Shown here: positions 11,961-22,699 of the stretch, in pieces
How the letters are laid out: each line of letters begins with the position of its first letter
How positions within the stretch are numbered: position 1 is the first letter of the stretch
DNA from: Apostichopus japonicus
Taxonomy: Eukaryota > Echinodermata > Holothuroidea > Aspidochirotida > Stichopodidae
Assembly (NCBI RefSeq): GCF_037975245.1
Contig: NC_092568.1
Coordinates: 10,935,501-10,999,500, forward strand
Direction: 5' to 3'
DNA length: 64,000 bases
The notes under the pieces: model-generated
The model's database searches: none
Told to the model about the DNA's origin: nothing
What the model saw: only the letters and a program-made list of their open reading frames with translations
Made by a program: the position numbers and the translations under genes

Positions 11961-14591
11961 CAGGGGCGGATCCAGGATTTTGAGAAAGGGGGGGCCGACA
12001 TCCCGATTATAGCACTTTAGTGATCTGCGTCCTGGGGGAGGGGTCTAGGGGGAGGGGCCCCCTCCCCATTGGAAATTTTTGGTTAATTGTGAGTGCTTAG
12101 ATGCAAAATGGTGAAACATTTCGCCAAAAACTATAAAAACTAGAAACGTTGCAGACACGCTTTTTTGTGCACATATTTTGTCTCGATAGACACATATTTA
12201 AGAACGCTCAACAGTGCATGTACAATGGATACACTATTATTGCGTCGATTCGTTTTTTCTTTTGTGCGAAAATTATGACGCCAGATTCACCCCAAGAAAA
12301 AACATAAACAAGATATGTTCAATAAGATAATTATGATATACTTATTAATGAAAGGGGGGTGTAGGCGGTTTTACACTATCTAACGCAACGTAGTCGCCAA
12401 GAACCTTAAGTATTTTTAAGGGAGGGCCCGATAATAAGCGGAAACGAATCAACGAACCGAAAAAATATCGGAATTTGTGGACTATTTCTTGCTTCCTATT
12501 CAGGGGCGTAGCGAAGGGATTTTGTTGGGGGGGTGTGGAGAATTTGATTTGCCGACGGATCTGGAAGTGGTGACTGAAATGGGGGAGGGGTGTAAGGGGA
12601 GGGGGTGTCCCCCTCCCCTTTGGAAAATTTTTAGTTTTGAAACGTCCTTAGATGCAATCTGGTGTATATTTTAAGTCAAATTTGATTTGCCGACGGATCT
12701 GGAAGGGGTGACTGAAATGGGGGAGGGGTCTAAGGGGAGGGGGTGTCCCCCTCCCCTTTGGAAAATTTTTAGTTTTGAAACGTCCTTAGATGCAATCTGG
12801 TGTATATTTTAAGTCAAATTTGATTTGCCGACGGATCTGGAAGGGATGACTGAAATGGGGGAGGGGTCTAAGGGGAGGGGGTGTCCCCCTCCCCTTTGGA
12901 AAATTTTTAGTTTTGAAACGTCCTTAGATGCAATCTGGTGTATATTTTAAGTCAAATTTGATTTGCCGACGGATCTGGAAGGGATGACTGAAATGGGGGA
13001 GGGGTCTAAGGGGAGGGGGTGTCCCCCTCCCCTTTGGAAAATTTTTAGTTTTGAAACGTCCTTAGATGCAATCTGGTGCATATTTTAAGTCAAATTTGGC
13101 ACCGTAGAATTTCCATTTCGATATTATTTTTATGGCAGTCGGCAGAAGAAGAATTAATTGGGAACAATTATCGAACTGTGTTTTCTCTTTCACCGATCGT
13201 TGAAATAGTGAAACTTTGTGATGAAAATGTTCAGAAAACTTTCCGGTAATGAGAAATAACAACATTCATTGATATACAAGCGAGAAACGTTAAAAATTGT
13301 GTACAATTCGTGAGCGGTGTCCTTAAGTTTTCCACGGAGAACGAATGACATCTGCGATGACGTCATTCTGAACAGAGGATAATAACAACACGTTGTCACA
13401 CGATAGCACGACTCATGGGCTGCGGCCTATACGGAAGCCTTTAATTCCATTTCTTTCACTGAGTTGCCGGCGATTCTGGCACTCGTGAGCCTGGCTACAG
13501 TAGCTATACTGACGGCCGTGACATTATCAGTTATTTGCCGAGAGGTTTTTAACTTGCAGGCGTCGAGTGATTGGATTGGTGAATGAGTTTATCAGATGAA
13601 GAACTGGAAAATCGAAATAACCGATAAAGAAGCTCCCGTTCTCCTTTTCTCTATTCAGCTTTCCTTCTTTCTTCCCCTTCCGCTCTCTTCACCTTTTCTC
13701 CTTTTGCCGACAAACCCAAAATTTGCCGACAGCGACCAAATTATTATATACACCCCCACACCCCCCCCCCCCCGCTCTCTACGCCCCTGCACGCGGAATT
13801 ATCCAAACTGTTTCCAAAAGAACCGATTCTAGCCTATACAAAAGGGCCCAAAATCTCAAAGGTTTACTTGTTAACTCAAGGTTTCATACTAACGAAGAAT
13901 CAGCTGACTCTCAAGGTTCACACGAAGCTCTTTTAGATGCTCTTATAGCTGCACTATGAGTCCATAAAAACTCGTGCACAGAAAATAGATGCATTTTGAG
14001 AACGAGACGCCCAGGCCGAATATAAAATATTCAAAGGCTACTACTGATGAAGCTCCTCCTATAAAGTTTGAGAGCAGAAACCGTTTAGTTGGTCATAAGA
14101 ACCTACACTAGTCTCTCCTACTATTAACAGTACACTCAATTCACGTAATAGGTGCAATTATGTTCCACCACGAGGAGCATGCTATAAGTTCATGTTCCTC
14201 GGGCCCTCCCTTAAAAATACTTCAGGTTCTTGGCGACTACGTTGCGTTAGATAGTGTAAAACCGCCTATACCCCGTTTCATTCAGATAATTATGATATAC
14301 TTGCTAACTGTGCATTGATTTTCCCTGACAGTAATAGTCAGCACTATAGTACTGAGCCGTATCTAATTAATACGCGATGTCGCGTAGGCCTGGTAATTGC
14401 CTTAGTTTCAAATTTGGAATAAAAACGATCGCGTTTCAGGGAAGAGCAGCTGGATATATATTAGGCTTTTCTTTCACCAAGGTATGCCTATTAGGAATTT
14501 GAAGTACTCCCACATAAAAAAAAAACGCAACTGATTTCCAAAAAGGGGGGCCGGGGCCGGGTCGGCCCCCCCCCCCCTGGATCCGCCCCTG
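11961..14591. mobile_element. 2.6-kb terminal-inverted-repeat element, 5-bp TSD GGGCT
   Basis: The ends are CAGGGGCGGATCCAGG and its exact complement, flanked by GGGCT on both sides (11956-11960 and 14592-14596). Inner arms 12344-12430 and 14200-14283 are also inverted repeats. Between them sit the 138-bp tandem array and sequence with a second pair of hAT-like ends (CAGGGGCGTAG at 12501 and CTACGCCCCTG ending 13789, no matching TSD). No transposase is recognisable. The element lies in the second intron of the peripherin-like gene. Confidence 0.7.
12546..13097. repeat. 138-bp tandem repeat, four copies
   Basis: Units begin with GATTTGCCGACGGATCTGG at 12546, 12684, 12822 and 12960, an exact 138-bp step. 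Copies are almost identical, so the expansion is recent. Each holds a GC-rich inverted repeat (GGGGAGGGGG, then TGT, then CCCCCTCCCC) that can form a stable hairpin. The array is inside the 11961-14591 element. Confidence 0.95.
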
Positions 14592-15212
14592 GGGCTTTTG
14601 GTTTGGAACAGTTTAAAAACGTTCTAATTTTTATAAATGAATATCCCAGTTAGTTTTTTTTTTGTGCGTTTTTTTTTTTGCAATGCACATTAACCTGATG
14701 CACTTTTGTTTTGATAACCGTTTGAACTGTAAACAGCAACGGACAAGTTAACAATTCCAAAATCGTGTGCAGAGTGGTTGTCCAGGAAACCGTTGCTATG
14801 GGATACCCTTCGTCAACCATATATAGCAATGTGTTGCAAAGTTAGCTGTGCATCTGAAACAACAATCTGTGGCATGGAACACATATCTGAGTATACCTTC
14901 TTATACCTTTTTATCTGAATATACCTGATTATATCTGATTATACCGAACACATATCTGATTATATCATATCTGATTATACCCTCAATTGTTGTGAAAAAG
15001 TATTGACTTACTAACAAGGGAACATCAACATATGGACATAACAAATATTCAAAACAAATGATGCTACCTATATAATCTTGTTTACATGTACGATTCGGGG
15101 ACTGAACCTTGTTATTTAACTTATTTAACTATAATGATGAGAACATATTCTTTATTCTTTCTATATTGTTGTTCCCGATTTGGACGAGATAATACTTGAA
15201 TATTGATCACAC

Positions 15213-15598
15213 CAGAGGCGGAGCGTCCATACAGTCAGGGGGGCGATACCCCCCCCCCCCTGACGGACTCAAATGGACTGCTGGCGCCCTTTTCAGCTTT
15301 TTACCACTTTTTACTTATTCGCGATTATTTTTATTGCGCTCTCATCTACCTATTGACATTTGTCACATTTTGTTGGTGTAATTTTCTGACAAAATGCTCT
15401 AACAGCTATTTATTCTTCGTTTATCTGCAAATTAGCAAGGCCCGGAAAGGATCATTTCCGGCGATCTAGGGAGTATCTATACTCAAAAAATTTCTGTACG
15501 CTCCGCGCCAACCTGTGGTGGCGCTCCGCTTAGATAGTGTCGAAAGCGCCCCTACAGACCATTCTCGCCCCTGACCAATACCCCTAGCTCCGCCACTG
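15213..15598. mobile_element. hAT MITE (CAGTGGCGGAGC family), copy 1
   Basis: This 386-bp element has ends CAGAGGCGGAGC and GCTCCGCCACTG. Flanks are GATCACAC and GCTCACAC, an 8-bp duplication with one mismatch. It is the same family as 59286-59675 in opposite orientation, and carries the shared core near 15500-15540. It lies in the intron between exons 2 and 3 of the peripherin-like gene. Confidence 0.85.
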
Positions 15599-15727
15599 GC
15601 TCACACTGTAGCAGTTACACACGGGAATCTGATTGCCAAACGATGTATTTGACACGCAAATTGTCAGTCTTTGATGTTATGGGACAAAATGACGGTTAAT
15701 TAATGTCTGGGATTTGCCAATGCTCAC

Positions 15728-15962
15728 CTGAGTAAGGAATGCGATGAACACCAATGCACCGAGAAGTTGAAGACGTTTACTGAAGTATTCCATCAAGCTT
15801 TGCTTGCATCCCAGTGTGTGTAGTGTGATGCCGTCTGCGTGATTGTAGTTAAAATGGACGCTGTCGTCGTGGACATGATGATGAATACATGGACGATGGA
15901 TTCGAGGGTTACAACAACTAAACGGAACGTCGTCATTCAAGTAATGACCACTAGCCATCTTG
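15728..15962 (-). CDS. peripherin-like tetraspanin, exon 2 (large loop and start of TM4)
   Basis: The acceptor cacacctacag and donor CAG/gtgagc bound a 235-nt exon entered in phase 2 and left in phase 0. Human PRPH2 exon 2 (247 nt) has the same phases. It encodes the second half of the large extracellular loop, with PFSCCNP (residues 202-208), RPC (212-214) and GC (240-241), then the beginning of TM4 (LLGALVFIAFLTQ). PFSCCNP with the following RPC is diagnostic of the peripherin/ROM1 subfamily of tetraspanins. Confidence 0.9.
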
Positions 15963-16024
15963 CTGTAGGTGTGCAAAACAAAAGAGACAAATGGGTGTAA
16001 GGATTTTGAGGTCAATAGTTGTCT

Positions 16025-16290
16025 TTTTTTTTATTGGCGGGGTGGGGGGGGGGGGAACAATTGTGATACAGGTAGCATGGACACTGTGAAGTTCGGACAC
16101 CTGAGCCTTAAAACACCCCAAAACTTTATCTTATGGTATAAATCACCTGAAAATATACTTGATATGGTGGGGTCATATTGGAGAGAAAATAACTGTAGCT
16201 TCGTAGTTTTTCGTGAAATTGGCTCTTGCTGTAGGTTGTCATGGTGAAATCGTGTATTTCTTAGGGGTGTCCGAACTTCGCATTGTTCCG
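16025..16290. repeat. inverted repeat, possible MITE
   Basis: GAAGTTCGGACACC near 16088 is repeated as its complement GGTGTCCGAACTTC near 16266, giving a fold-back of about 190 bp just downstream of a long G run. I could not define a target duplication, so this is only a candidate element. It sits in intron 1 of the peripherin-like gene. Confidence 0.4.
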
Positions 16291-17141
16291 AACCTCGCAA
16301 TACTGACTATACCACATAAATTCCCATACATTTGAACAATGCTTGCCCATCCAAGTTTTGATTGTAATGTTAATACTGACTTCTTCAATAAGTTTATTTC
16401 GCAATATTTTCTTCTTATTTTATTAAAAGCAACACAGCAATATTTCAATCCATAACACCTATATATGTTATATTGGCTGCTCTGATGGGGGACTTAGTCC
16501 AAGATATTTTAGACCAATTCTAGAGATCGTAATGTAGGGTATGAACAAAGGGCGCAATCTTGCTTTATTTTATTCTATAAGGAACAAATGTAGACCTACC
16601 TTTTAATGAAGAACTGGGTATTTACGTTACAATCAAATGTAAAATATTATACAAGGGGAGTTTGTGCAGTATCATACCCCCCACCTCACTATAACATGAT
16701 GGTGCCTCATGCTGACGACGTAAACATCGACTTCCATAGAATGTAATGTCCCTCTTTTTTTGGTAAGAGATAAATAGTTTAATATCACGATCGACTCAAA
16801 TGCCTGCCATTGAACTTGTTAATAGAATATGTCAATTTACGAAGTCGCTATATAGTTGCGGACCTAAAATATTTTTCATCTGTAAAGAAATCTTAACAGT
16901 GTCATTTAAATTGCATCTTTCCTACCTCCCTCTCCCCCTCCTTCACTCATCCCTCCCCCCCCCCTCCCATCCCTCCAAAGGTAATGAGATCAGATTGATG
17001 TTGATATCTGGCGGTGCCATGTATTGATCACTGTAAAGAAATTGTTTCCCCCTCTTCTTTAACACAAGGATCACATGTGCCTTTGAGTATCTTTCATCAA
17101 TTGCTATAGGGGTAGCATAGGCCTACAGTACTAGCCTAACA

Positions 17142-17890
17142 CATAGGCGTACGGGACCATTTCAGTTTGGGGGGGGGCAGAACTTTTTGTGCCCGAAAGT
17201 TCCCGTGACACTATCTAAGCGGAGCGCCACCATCAGTTGGCGCGTAGCGTACAAGAAAATTTTTGGCACACAATGCCTCTCAGATTGCCGGAAACGGCAC
17301 TTCTGAGGCCTTGCAAGTTGTATCTAAACATTCTTTACTTTATAATCTCACGTTTAGAAATTTACACTTGCCCAAAAATTTGGTAAATTAGAAGAAGAAA
17401 AAATGGTAGTATCACTTTGAAGGGGGAAAATGGGACAGTATATTTTTTAAGCTCCTATTTAGTTACCTTATTTATTATTTTAACACAGTACTCAGCTACC
17501 TCCAGAAAAACATACATTGTTCAACGACACGTAGGCGGGATGATGTCGCTGTGTCGGGTGAGACTGCAATTTGTCTCACAAAAAAGTATAAAATATAACA
17601 AAGAATATGATAAACCTGTACTCTTAGGCTTGTAGGCACCCCCCACCATCCATGAAAAAGAAAATGTTTCTTATATACACTCATGTTGGGGATGTGCAGG
17701 TCAAGGGCGGCGGAAGCACTTTTAATCTGGGAGGGGGGGGGGGCACCGACATCAAAGGGCACTTTGCAGAAATTCGATTGGACTGATGCAGCCTTACATT
17801 TAGTACCCTTTATAACTCTTATTGTATTATCTTATTTGTGTATACACATCACTCAAATTTGAAAAAGATTAGGGCAAGCTACTGCATATT

Positions 17891-17969
<79 letters not shown>

Positions 17970-18201
17970 TTATATATATATATTTATATTATATATATTA
18001 TATATTATATATATATATTATATATATATATATTTATATTATATATTTATATTATATATAAAATTATATATATTTATATTATATATAAAAATTCGGGCAG
18101 CCTAAGAGAGAAAAAAAAATATATATATATATATTTTTTTCTCCTCTTTGGGGGGGGCAGTCTGCCCCCTGCCCCCCCCCCCCCTGCCTCGTACGCCTAT
18201 G
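17142..18201. mobile_element. hAT-like element, perfect 8-bp TSD, with AT microsatellite
   Basis: The 1060-bp element lies between two exact copies of GCCTAACA (17134-17141 and 18202-18209). Its ends are CATAGGCGTACGGG and CTCGTACGCCTATG. The shared core (CTATCTAAGCGGAGCGCCAC) is at about 17211. A long AT microsatellite and G/C runs fill the right half. It lies in intron 1 of the peripherin-like gene. Confidence 0.85.
17893..18090. repeat. AT-dinucleotide microsatellite
   Basis: About 200 bp of TA repeats broken by TG, TTT and ATT interruptions. It lies inside the element at 17142-18201. Open frames here are artefacts of the repeat. Confidence 0.95.
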
Positions 18202-18432
18202 GCCTAACATAGGTTTCTTTTTACGGGTTTGAACCGTCAAGTATTAAAAATTGATTCCGTACTTCTCACACCAATATCATCGCAATGTTTCTACATTAAC
18301 ATGGAGCATTTTATGAAGATTTTGCTACTATGATCAACTTTTCAATTGGACCCGAACGATTCATGCTGGAGGCCTAGGGTATAGGCTAACTTCTAATAGC
18401 CTAATGCATCTTATTCTGAGTAAAGTGCTTAC

Positions 18433-18998
18433 CTTCGAACTCGTTGATCATCCAAGTTCAAGTACATGTTGCTGATCCATTGGATATCAAACCAGTCTTC
18501 GTAGCCATCGTTACCGCAACAAGTGAACTCTATCTGAAGGAGATCGAATTCTACTTTAACAGTATCGTTTTCACCATATTTAGACATCGCGCTTAAAAGG
18601 CCTTCGTGGAAAGAATTCCTCAGATGTATTTGGTGTATAAAGCACATCAATCCTGTTGAAAAGAGCAGTAAGTTCAACACCAATAAAAATATCAGAAACA
18701 ACATTAAAGTCGGAACGACAGTTTTCCTTCGGCTGACGTCGTCGACGTCGTAAAGTAACTTTCCTCCGACCAAATCTAGAAGGATGAGAAAGACACCGAC
18801 CATGAGGAGAGCGATCAGTAGAATATTACTGTTATACCCTTCAATAAGATTCATTTTGCCCTCGATGTGAATCTTTATGTATAATCCACCGACTAGGAGT
18901 ATGCATCCAAAAAGAATTGAAATCCATGCGATGGCGAATAGGACTTTGCTGTAGCAACGCCTTTTCATTTCAGTCATACGAATCGAAACAAATGCCAT
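18433..18998 (-). CDS. peripherin-2/ROM1-like tetraspanin, exon 1
   Basis: This is the first coding exon of a tetraspanin of the peripherin (PRPH2/ROM1) subfamily, which shapes highly curved photoreceptor disc rims in vertebrates. TM1 spans about residues 19-43, TM2 57-79 and TM3 96-120. The large loop begins near 121 and holds CCG at 160-162. The run LLQIEFTCCGNDGYEDWF and the following IQWISNMYL match the PRPH2 family closely. The exon ends CGA AG at a consensus donor (gtaagc), phase 2, the same phase as PRPH2 exon 1. Joined to exons 2 and 3A the protein is 566 residues; with 3B it is 300. The cysteine that vertebrate PRPH2 carries at position 150 for intermolecular disulfides has no counterpart here. 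Both introns are full of hAT-like elements. Subfamily identity is strong; a photoreceptor role is inference. Confidence 0.92.
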
Positions 18999-18999
18999 C

Positions 19000-21700
19000 T
19001 TTATTGCCGATTTTTAACATCCAAAGTTGCTGTCAAGTATTAATTGTGATGGCGTAACGCTGGAAAGTCCATATAGCTATTGAATGGCCTATACGTTGTA
19101 GGCTAAACATGGTTATTTTCCGCAGAAAAAAGGTCGAGATAATTTTTCCTAAACCATAGTTGCCGCAATCTGTGCACGATAAGGCTATGAAACTGAAACG
19201 TTATGAATTATTTTCAAAATGGGAAGAAATAGAACTTTCCTAGTATGCGTTGTGCAGCGCGATAACAACCGTAACGTCGCGCTTATCTGGCTAGCGTTTA
19301 TCTTGGCTACTTTTCATTACGTCGTGCGTGAACTATTTGTAATGCGCTTACGTGTACCAATGCGCGGAACGTCTAAATGGCATGTAATCCATTGAATAGG
19401 AATTTAGGTTTTAAAAAAGGTGGGGTGTGACCCTGGAGTACTTGAAGCCATCTACCACATAAGGGGTACTCCCCCAGGAAAGTAGGCGTAAAATGGTGTA
19501 TTCTGAAGCACATAGTTATGTTATTAATTAGGTTGTTACTAGGTTGAAATGCAACGTTTCGCCCACATAGCTACGTTTGAATTTTTGTGTGAGGTTGAAG
19601 GGGCTTTATAACCCACTCCGCCCCCCCCCCCCCCTCCCTTTCGCAAACACACACACCTGGATTTGCTTCCGTCAAATAAATGATTTACGTTCAGAGACTA
19701 ATTAAGGCAACAGATCAGGTAAACTGGAAAAAAAAACAATTGTTCATGTTCACCTTAATTAAGAGGCCAGCTAGAATGACATGATTATTCGTTACTGTTA
19801 TGAGATTTGTATTAGTAAAATTTGTGTGGAAAACTAATTGCATTTTACTTTTTCGTCGCATTCGTGTCAGAAATTCGAGTGCCGGGGTTTGCATTTCTGC
19901 CATGCATACTTATAGGCCTATGCGTTTCAGACTGGAACATTTGGAACTGTCATTCAACAGAGATGGTTGACAATATTGACAAAATTCCCCGACCGTCTCA
20001 ATGGATACGGTTGTGTAGACTATTACTGCCATGTGTCCCTTATCAAGCACCTTGGCTCTAGATAAATTCCTGTCTGGTTAAAGATGAATCGGACCTGTTC
20101 AGACTTTGTTCTATTTTCGAAATAACAGACAACTTAATTTGGGATACTTCGATATGATGATACAACCACTGTTCTCTTCATCGGCTGCACACTATACTCT
20201 CTAACGGAATCCCGGGAATCATGTGATAACGCAGTGTACTTTATAACAGACGCATTGTGGCAACACTGGCGTCCCGGACGCGCGCGCTTCACCAAAGATG
20301 TGTTACAGCGCCGAATTCGCTAGATACTTGACTTCTTACCTAAAATGAAGCCGTACTGCATTTTTTGGCAGGAATATATTCTTATGCACCACACATAAGG
20401 TACATCGTAACTGCAAATAAATTGGGATATTCCGGAATGATTCTTCACCCAAACAAAATCTTTGGTATGAAGTATAGCAATCCTTCGACGCTGTATAAAC
20501 ACTTTGGACTTCACTAAGAACTGACACAACATACGTATGATTCAAAATGAAAAGCACGCGCTCTCTTTAGAAAGAGCGCGTTCCTTTTTTCATATCGAAT
20601 TATACGTGTATTGCAGTTCTAAACACTAGTACGCATAGCGCGTGGCATTTATGTTTTCAGGAACACGGGGAAATAAGACACACACATGAAATTAGGAGAG
20701 TTGACTAATGACGTCATAAATACAGTTGCCTGTAGTGTACGTGTAGTATATCAATAATGACCTTATTACGAAGGACTCATGACGAAACAAGATAACATAG
20801 CATAAAGATGTCCATGGAAACGACTTTCCCTCGATTCACATTTGGACGAAATTGAATGCGATAACTTGGCAGTTCTGTAGGACATAGACCTTTCATCTCG
20901 AGGGCTCATTCATTAGAGTGTTCCGAGAACTAACTCATATTTGCAGGTATTTTAATACTAGTTAAGTAAATTCTGTATTCTATAACGAAAAGTAACGTAT
21001 TTTATAGCCCAGTTGTCGGTCATGCCTATAGCCATGGAATTCTGAGTTGGAGGGGCACCAACACTTGACGAGGGCCATCCATGGGGTCTATATACTCGTG
21101 TCCTGAAACTCGAAAGCTTTCTGTACACATGGTGGTGGCTCAGATGGGGGATACAGTAGTCTGCCCCTCCCACCCCACCCCTCCACCTCCCAAAAAAGGA
21201 ACCCATCATTGAGGGTTCTAAACCACAAAAGGTGGGAGTAGAGAGAAATGCATTAGAGTTCCATATTAAAAAGTGGGGGACATTATGCTCCCGGTCCTTT
21301 CCCCCTACAATCGAATTGACGCTCATAAAAGGAAGAGGTAGCTTTTTTAGAGAGTATAATTACTTCCAGAGTTATAATAAACAATAGTGCATATTTAACC
21401 ATTATAATGATAATCATACCACAGGGTGGAGTGGCGGGGGAGTGGGTGGGGAGTTGTAAGTTGCCAAACAGTTACGGTGGGTTATACCGATGGTCCTCCT
21501 AACATGCACATTATGGTAACGTAGGATGCATAAAGCTTCCAAATGAACAGACGAATAGTTCAGTTCTTCCGATTCCACGCAAAAAACAGTAAAAATTTGC
21601 CAAGCACAAATGTTTGTTGAATGTTTTCCAATGCTGTTCTGTTGTTGATATAAAGTTCAATGAACTTGCTTTGGTTGAGTTAATAGCATTTATCAATCAA
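19000..21700. other. intergenic, no gene recognised
   Basis: Region upstream of the peripherin-like gene, presumably holding its promoter, though no core element is convincing. A GC-rich hairpin lies at 20556-20581. At about 21290-21325 a right-end-like fragment (GAATTGACGCTCAT) recalls the termini at 4428 and 7596. No coding exon is supportable. Confidence 0.4.
20556..20581. other. GC-rich hairpin
   Basis: ACGCGCTCT is followed after eight bases by its exact complement AGAGCGCGT, then by TTCCTTTTTT. It does not fit the histone mRNA stem-loop. No promoter is visible, so a Pol III transcript is not supported. Confidence 0.4.
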
Positions 21701-21732
21701 TGGACAAACCATAATATTAAAGCCAGTACTGA

Positions 21733-22110
21733 TTGTGGCTATGGAGAAAGTCTGAGAACATAAAGTGGTCAGACAGGGTCACAAATGAGGAAGTTCTACA
21801 GAGGGTTGGTGAGGTCCGCAGGCTGGGAGAAACTATTAAGCTGAGAAAGAAAAGGTGGATTGGGCACATCTTGAGACATGACGGACTACTGAAAGATGTG
21901 CTTGAAGGAAGAATGAACGGGAAGCGATCAAGAGGGAGAAAGAGAATAATGTTGATGGATGATATCAGAGATGGCAGAAATTATTTCACTATGAAGAGGA
22001 ATGCAGAAGAGCGGTTCTTATGATTTTGTGTTTGGTGAGGGACCTGCCTTAAGGCAGATCACCATTAAAGAGAGACTGATCGGAGCCTACGTCATCCTGA
22101 ATTAAAAGGC
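21733..22110 (+). mobile_element. non-LTR retrotransposon 3' end (RT C-terminal tail)
   Basis: An open frame of about 96 codons reads WRK...SDRVTNEEVLQRVGE, then RWIGHILRHDGLLKDVLEGR, then a GKRSRGRKR block. This is the region after the reverse transcriptase domain of many non-LTR retrotransposons (endonuclease-reverse transcriptase type). The frame ends at a stop near 22021, and a short tail follows with a CTGCCTTAAGGCAG palindrome. The 5' part is missing, as usual for truncated LINE copies. The clade cannot be settled from this piece. Confidence 0.8.
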
Positions 22111-22297
22111 ATTAAAGGAGCATTCAAGAGATTTAATATAATTTAAAGGTGATTATCTTGTAAAGAGTGATAGATTCACATTACTCACACACATTTTATA
22201 TCAATATTTTTTTCTTGTACTATGACAAATCAAGACTAAGGATTCTGGCTAAAATCATCCTGTAAAATTGCTTTCCTTTCTCTGTTTTGTCTTGTAG

Positions 22298-22579
22298 ATG
22301 GGAAATAGTTTATGTGGAAGCGGGACTAAGGTCAAGTCCATCGAGAGGGACAAATCAGTCGGAATTGAAAATAGTAAATCCAAGACTGAATTATGTACTT
22401 GTGGTGAACTAAATGTTGATAACTCTTCGAAAAATGAGGAAAAACCTGTCATCTTAAAGAAAACGGATCAGAACGGTAAAGTCAATGTATTACTTACGAC
22501 GCATGGAAAGATGAAGACCGAAGAAGTGCTAAACGAATCATCTGATAACTTACCTGGGATGCCAGCACCCCAGTCTTAA
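22298..22579 (+). CDS. small protein with N-terminal MGNSLC acylation motif, unknown function
   Basis: A 93-residue frame begins directly after a pyrimidine-rich acceptor (ctctgttttgtcttgtag), so an upstream non-coding exon is likely. The start MGNSLCGSG fits N-myristoylation at Gly2 with a nearby palmitoylatable Cys6. The rest is hydrophilic, rich in Lys, Glu, Ser and Asn, without a hydrophobic segment, and ends MPAPQS. An ATTAAA polyadenylation signal lies about 110 nt after the stop (22689). I recognise no family. The inferred product is a membrane-tethered, probably disordered small protein. It could also be one exon of a longer gene or a chance frame. Confidence 0.45.
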   Translation: MGNSLCGSGTKVKSIERDKSVGIENSKSKTELCTCGELNVDNSSKNEEKPVILKKTDQNGKVNVLLTTHGKMKTEEVLNESSDNLPGMPAPQS

Positions 22580-22699
22580 TGACAAAGCATATCAGCTGTG
22601 TAAACGTACGTTTTAAAAGCAGAAACATGAATAACGTCTACAGCAATGAGTGACAGAGAATGGGTTATGTAATTTGCTGAATCTCATTATTAAAGATCC

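Noticed and set aside
17838-18212. 124-codon Tyr/Ile frame, and a similar pair near 30777-30979
   Set aside because: These are translations of AT microsatellites.
20556-20581. Hairpin as a histone mRNA 3' stem-loop
   Set aside because: The stem and loop sequences do not fit the GGYYYTTYTNARRRCC pattern and no histone frame is nearby.
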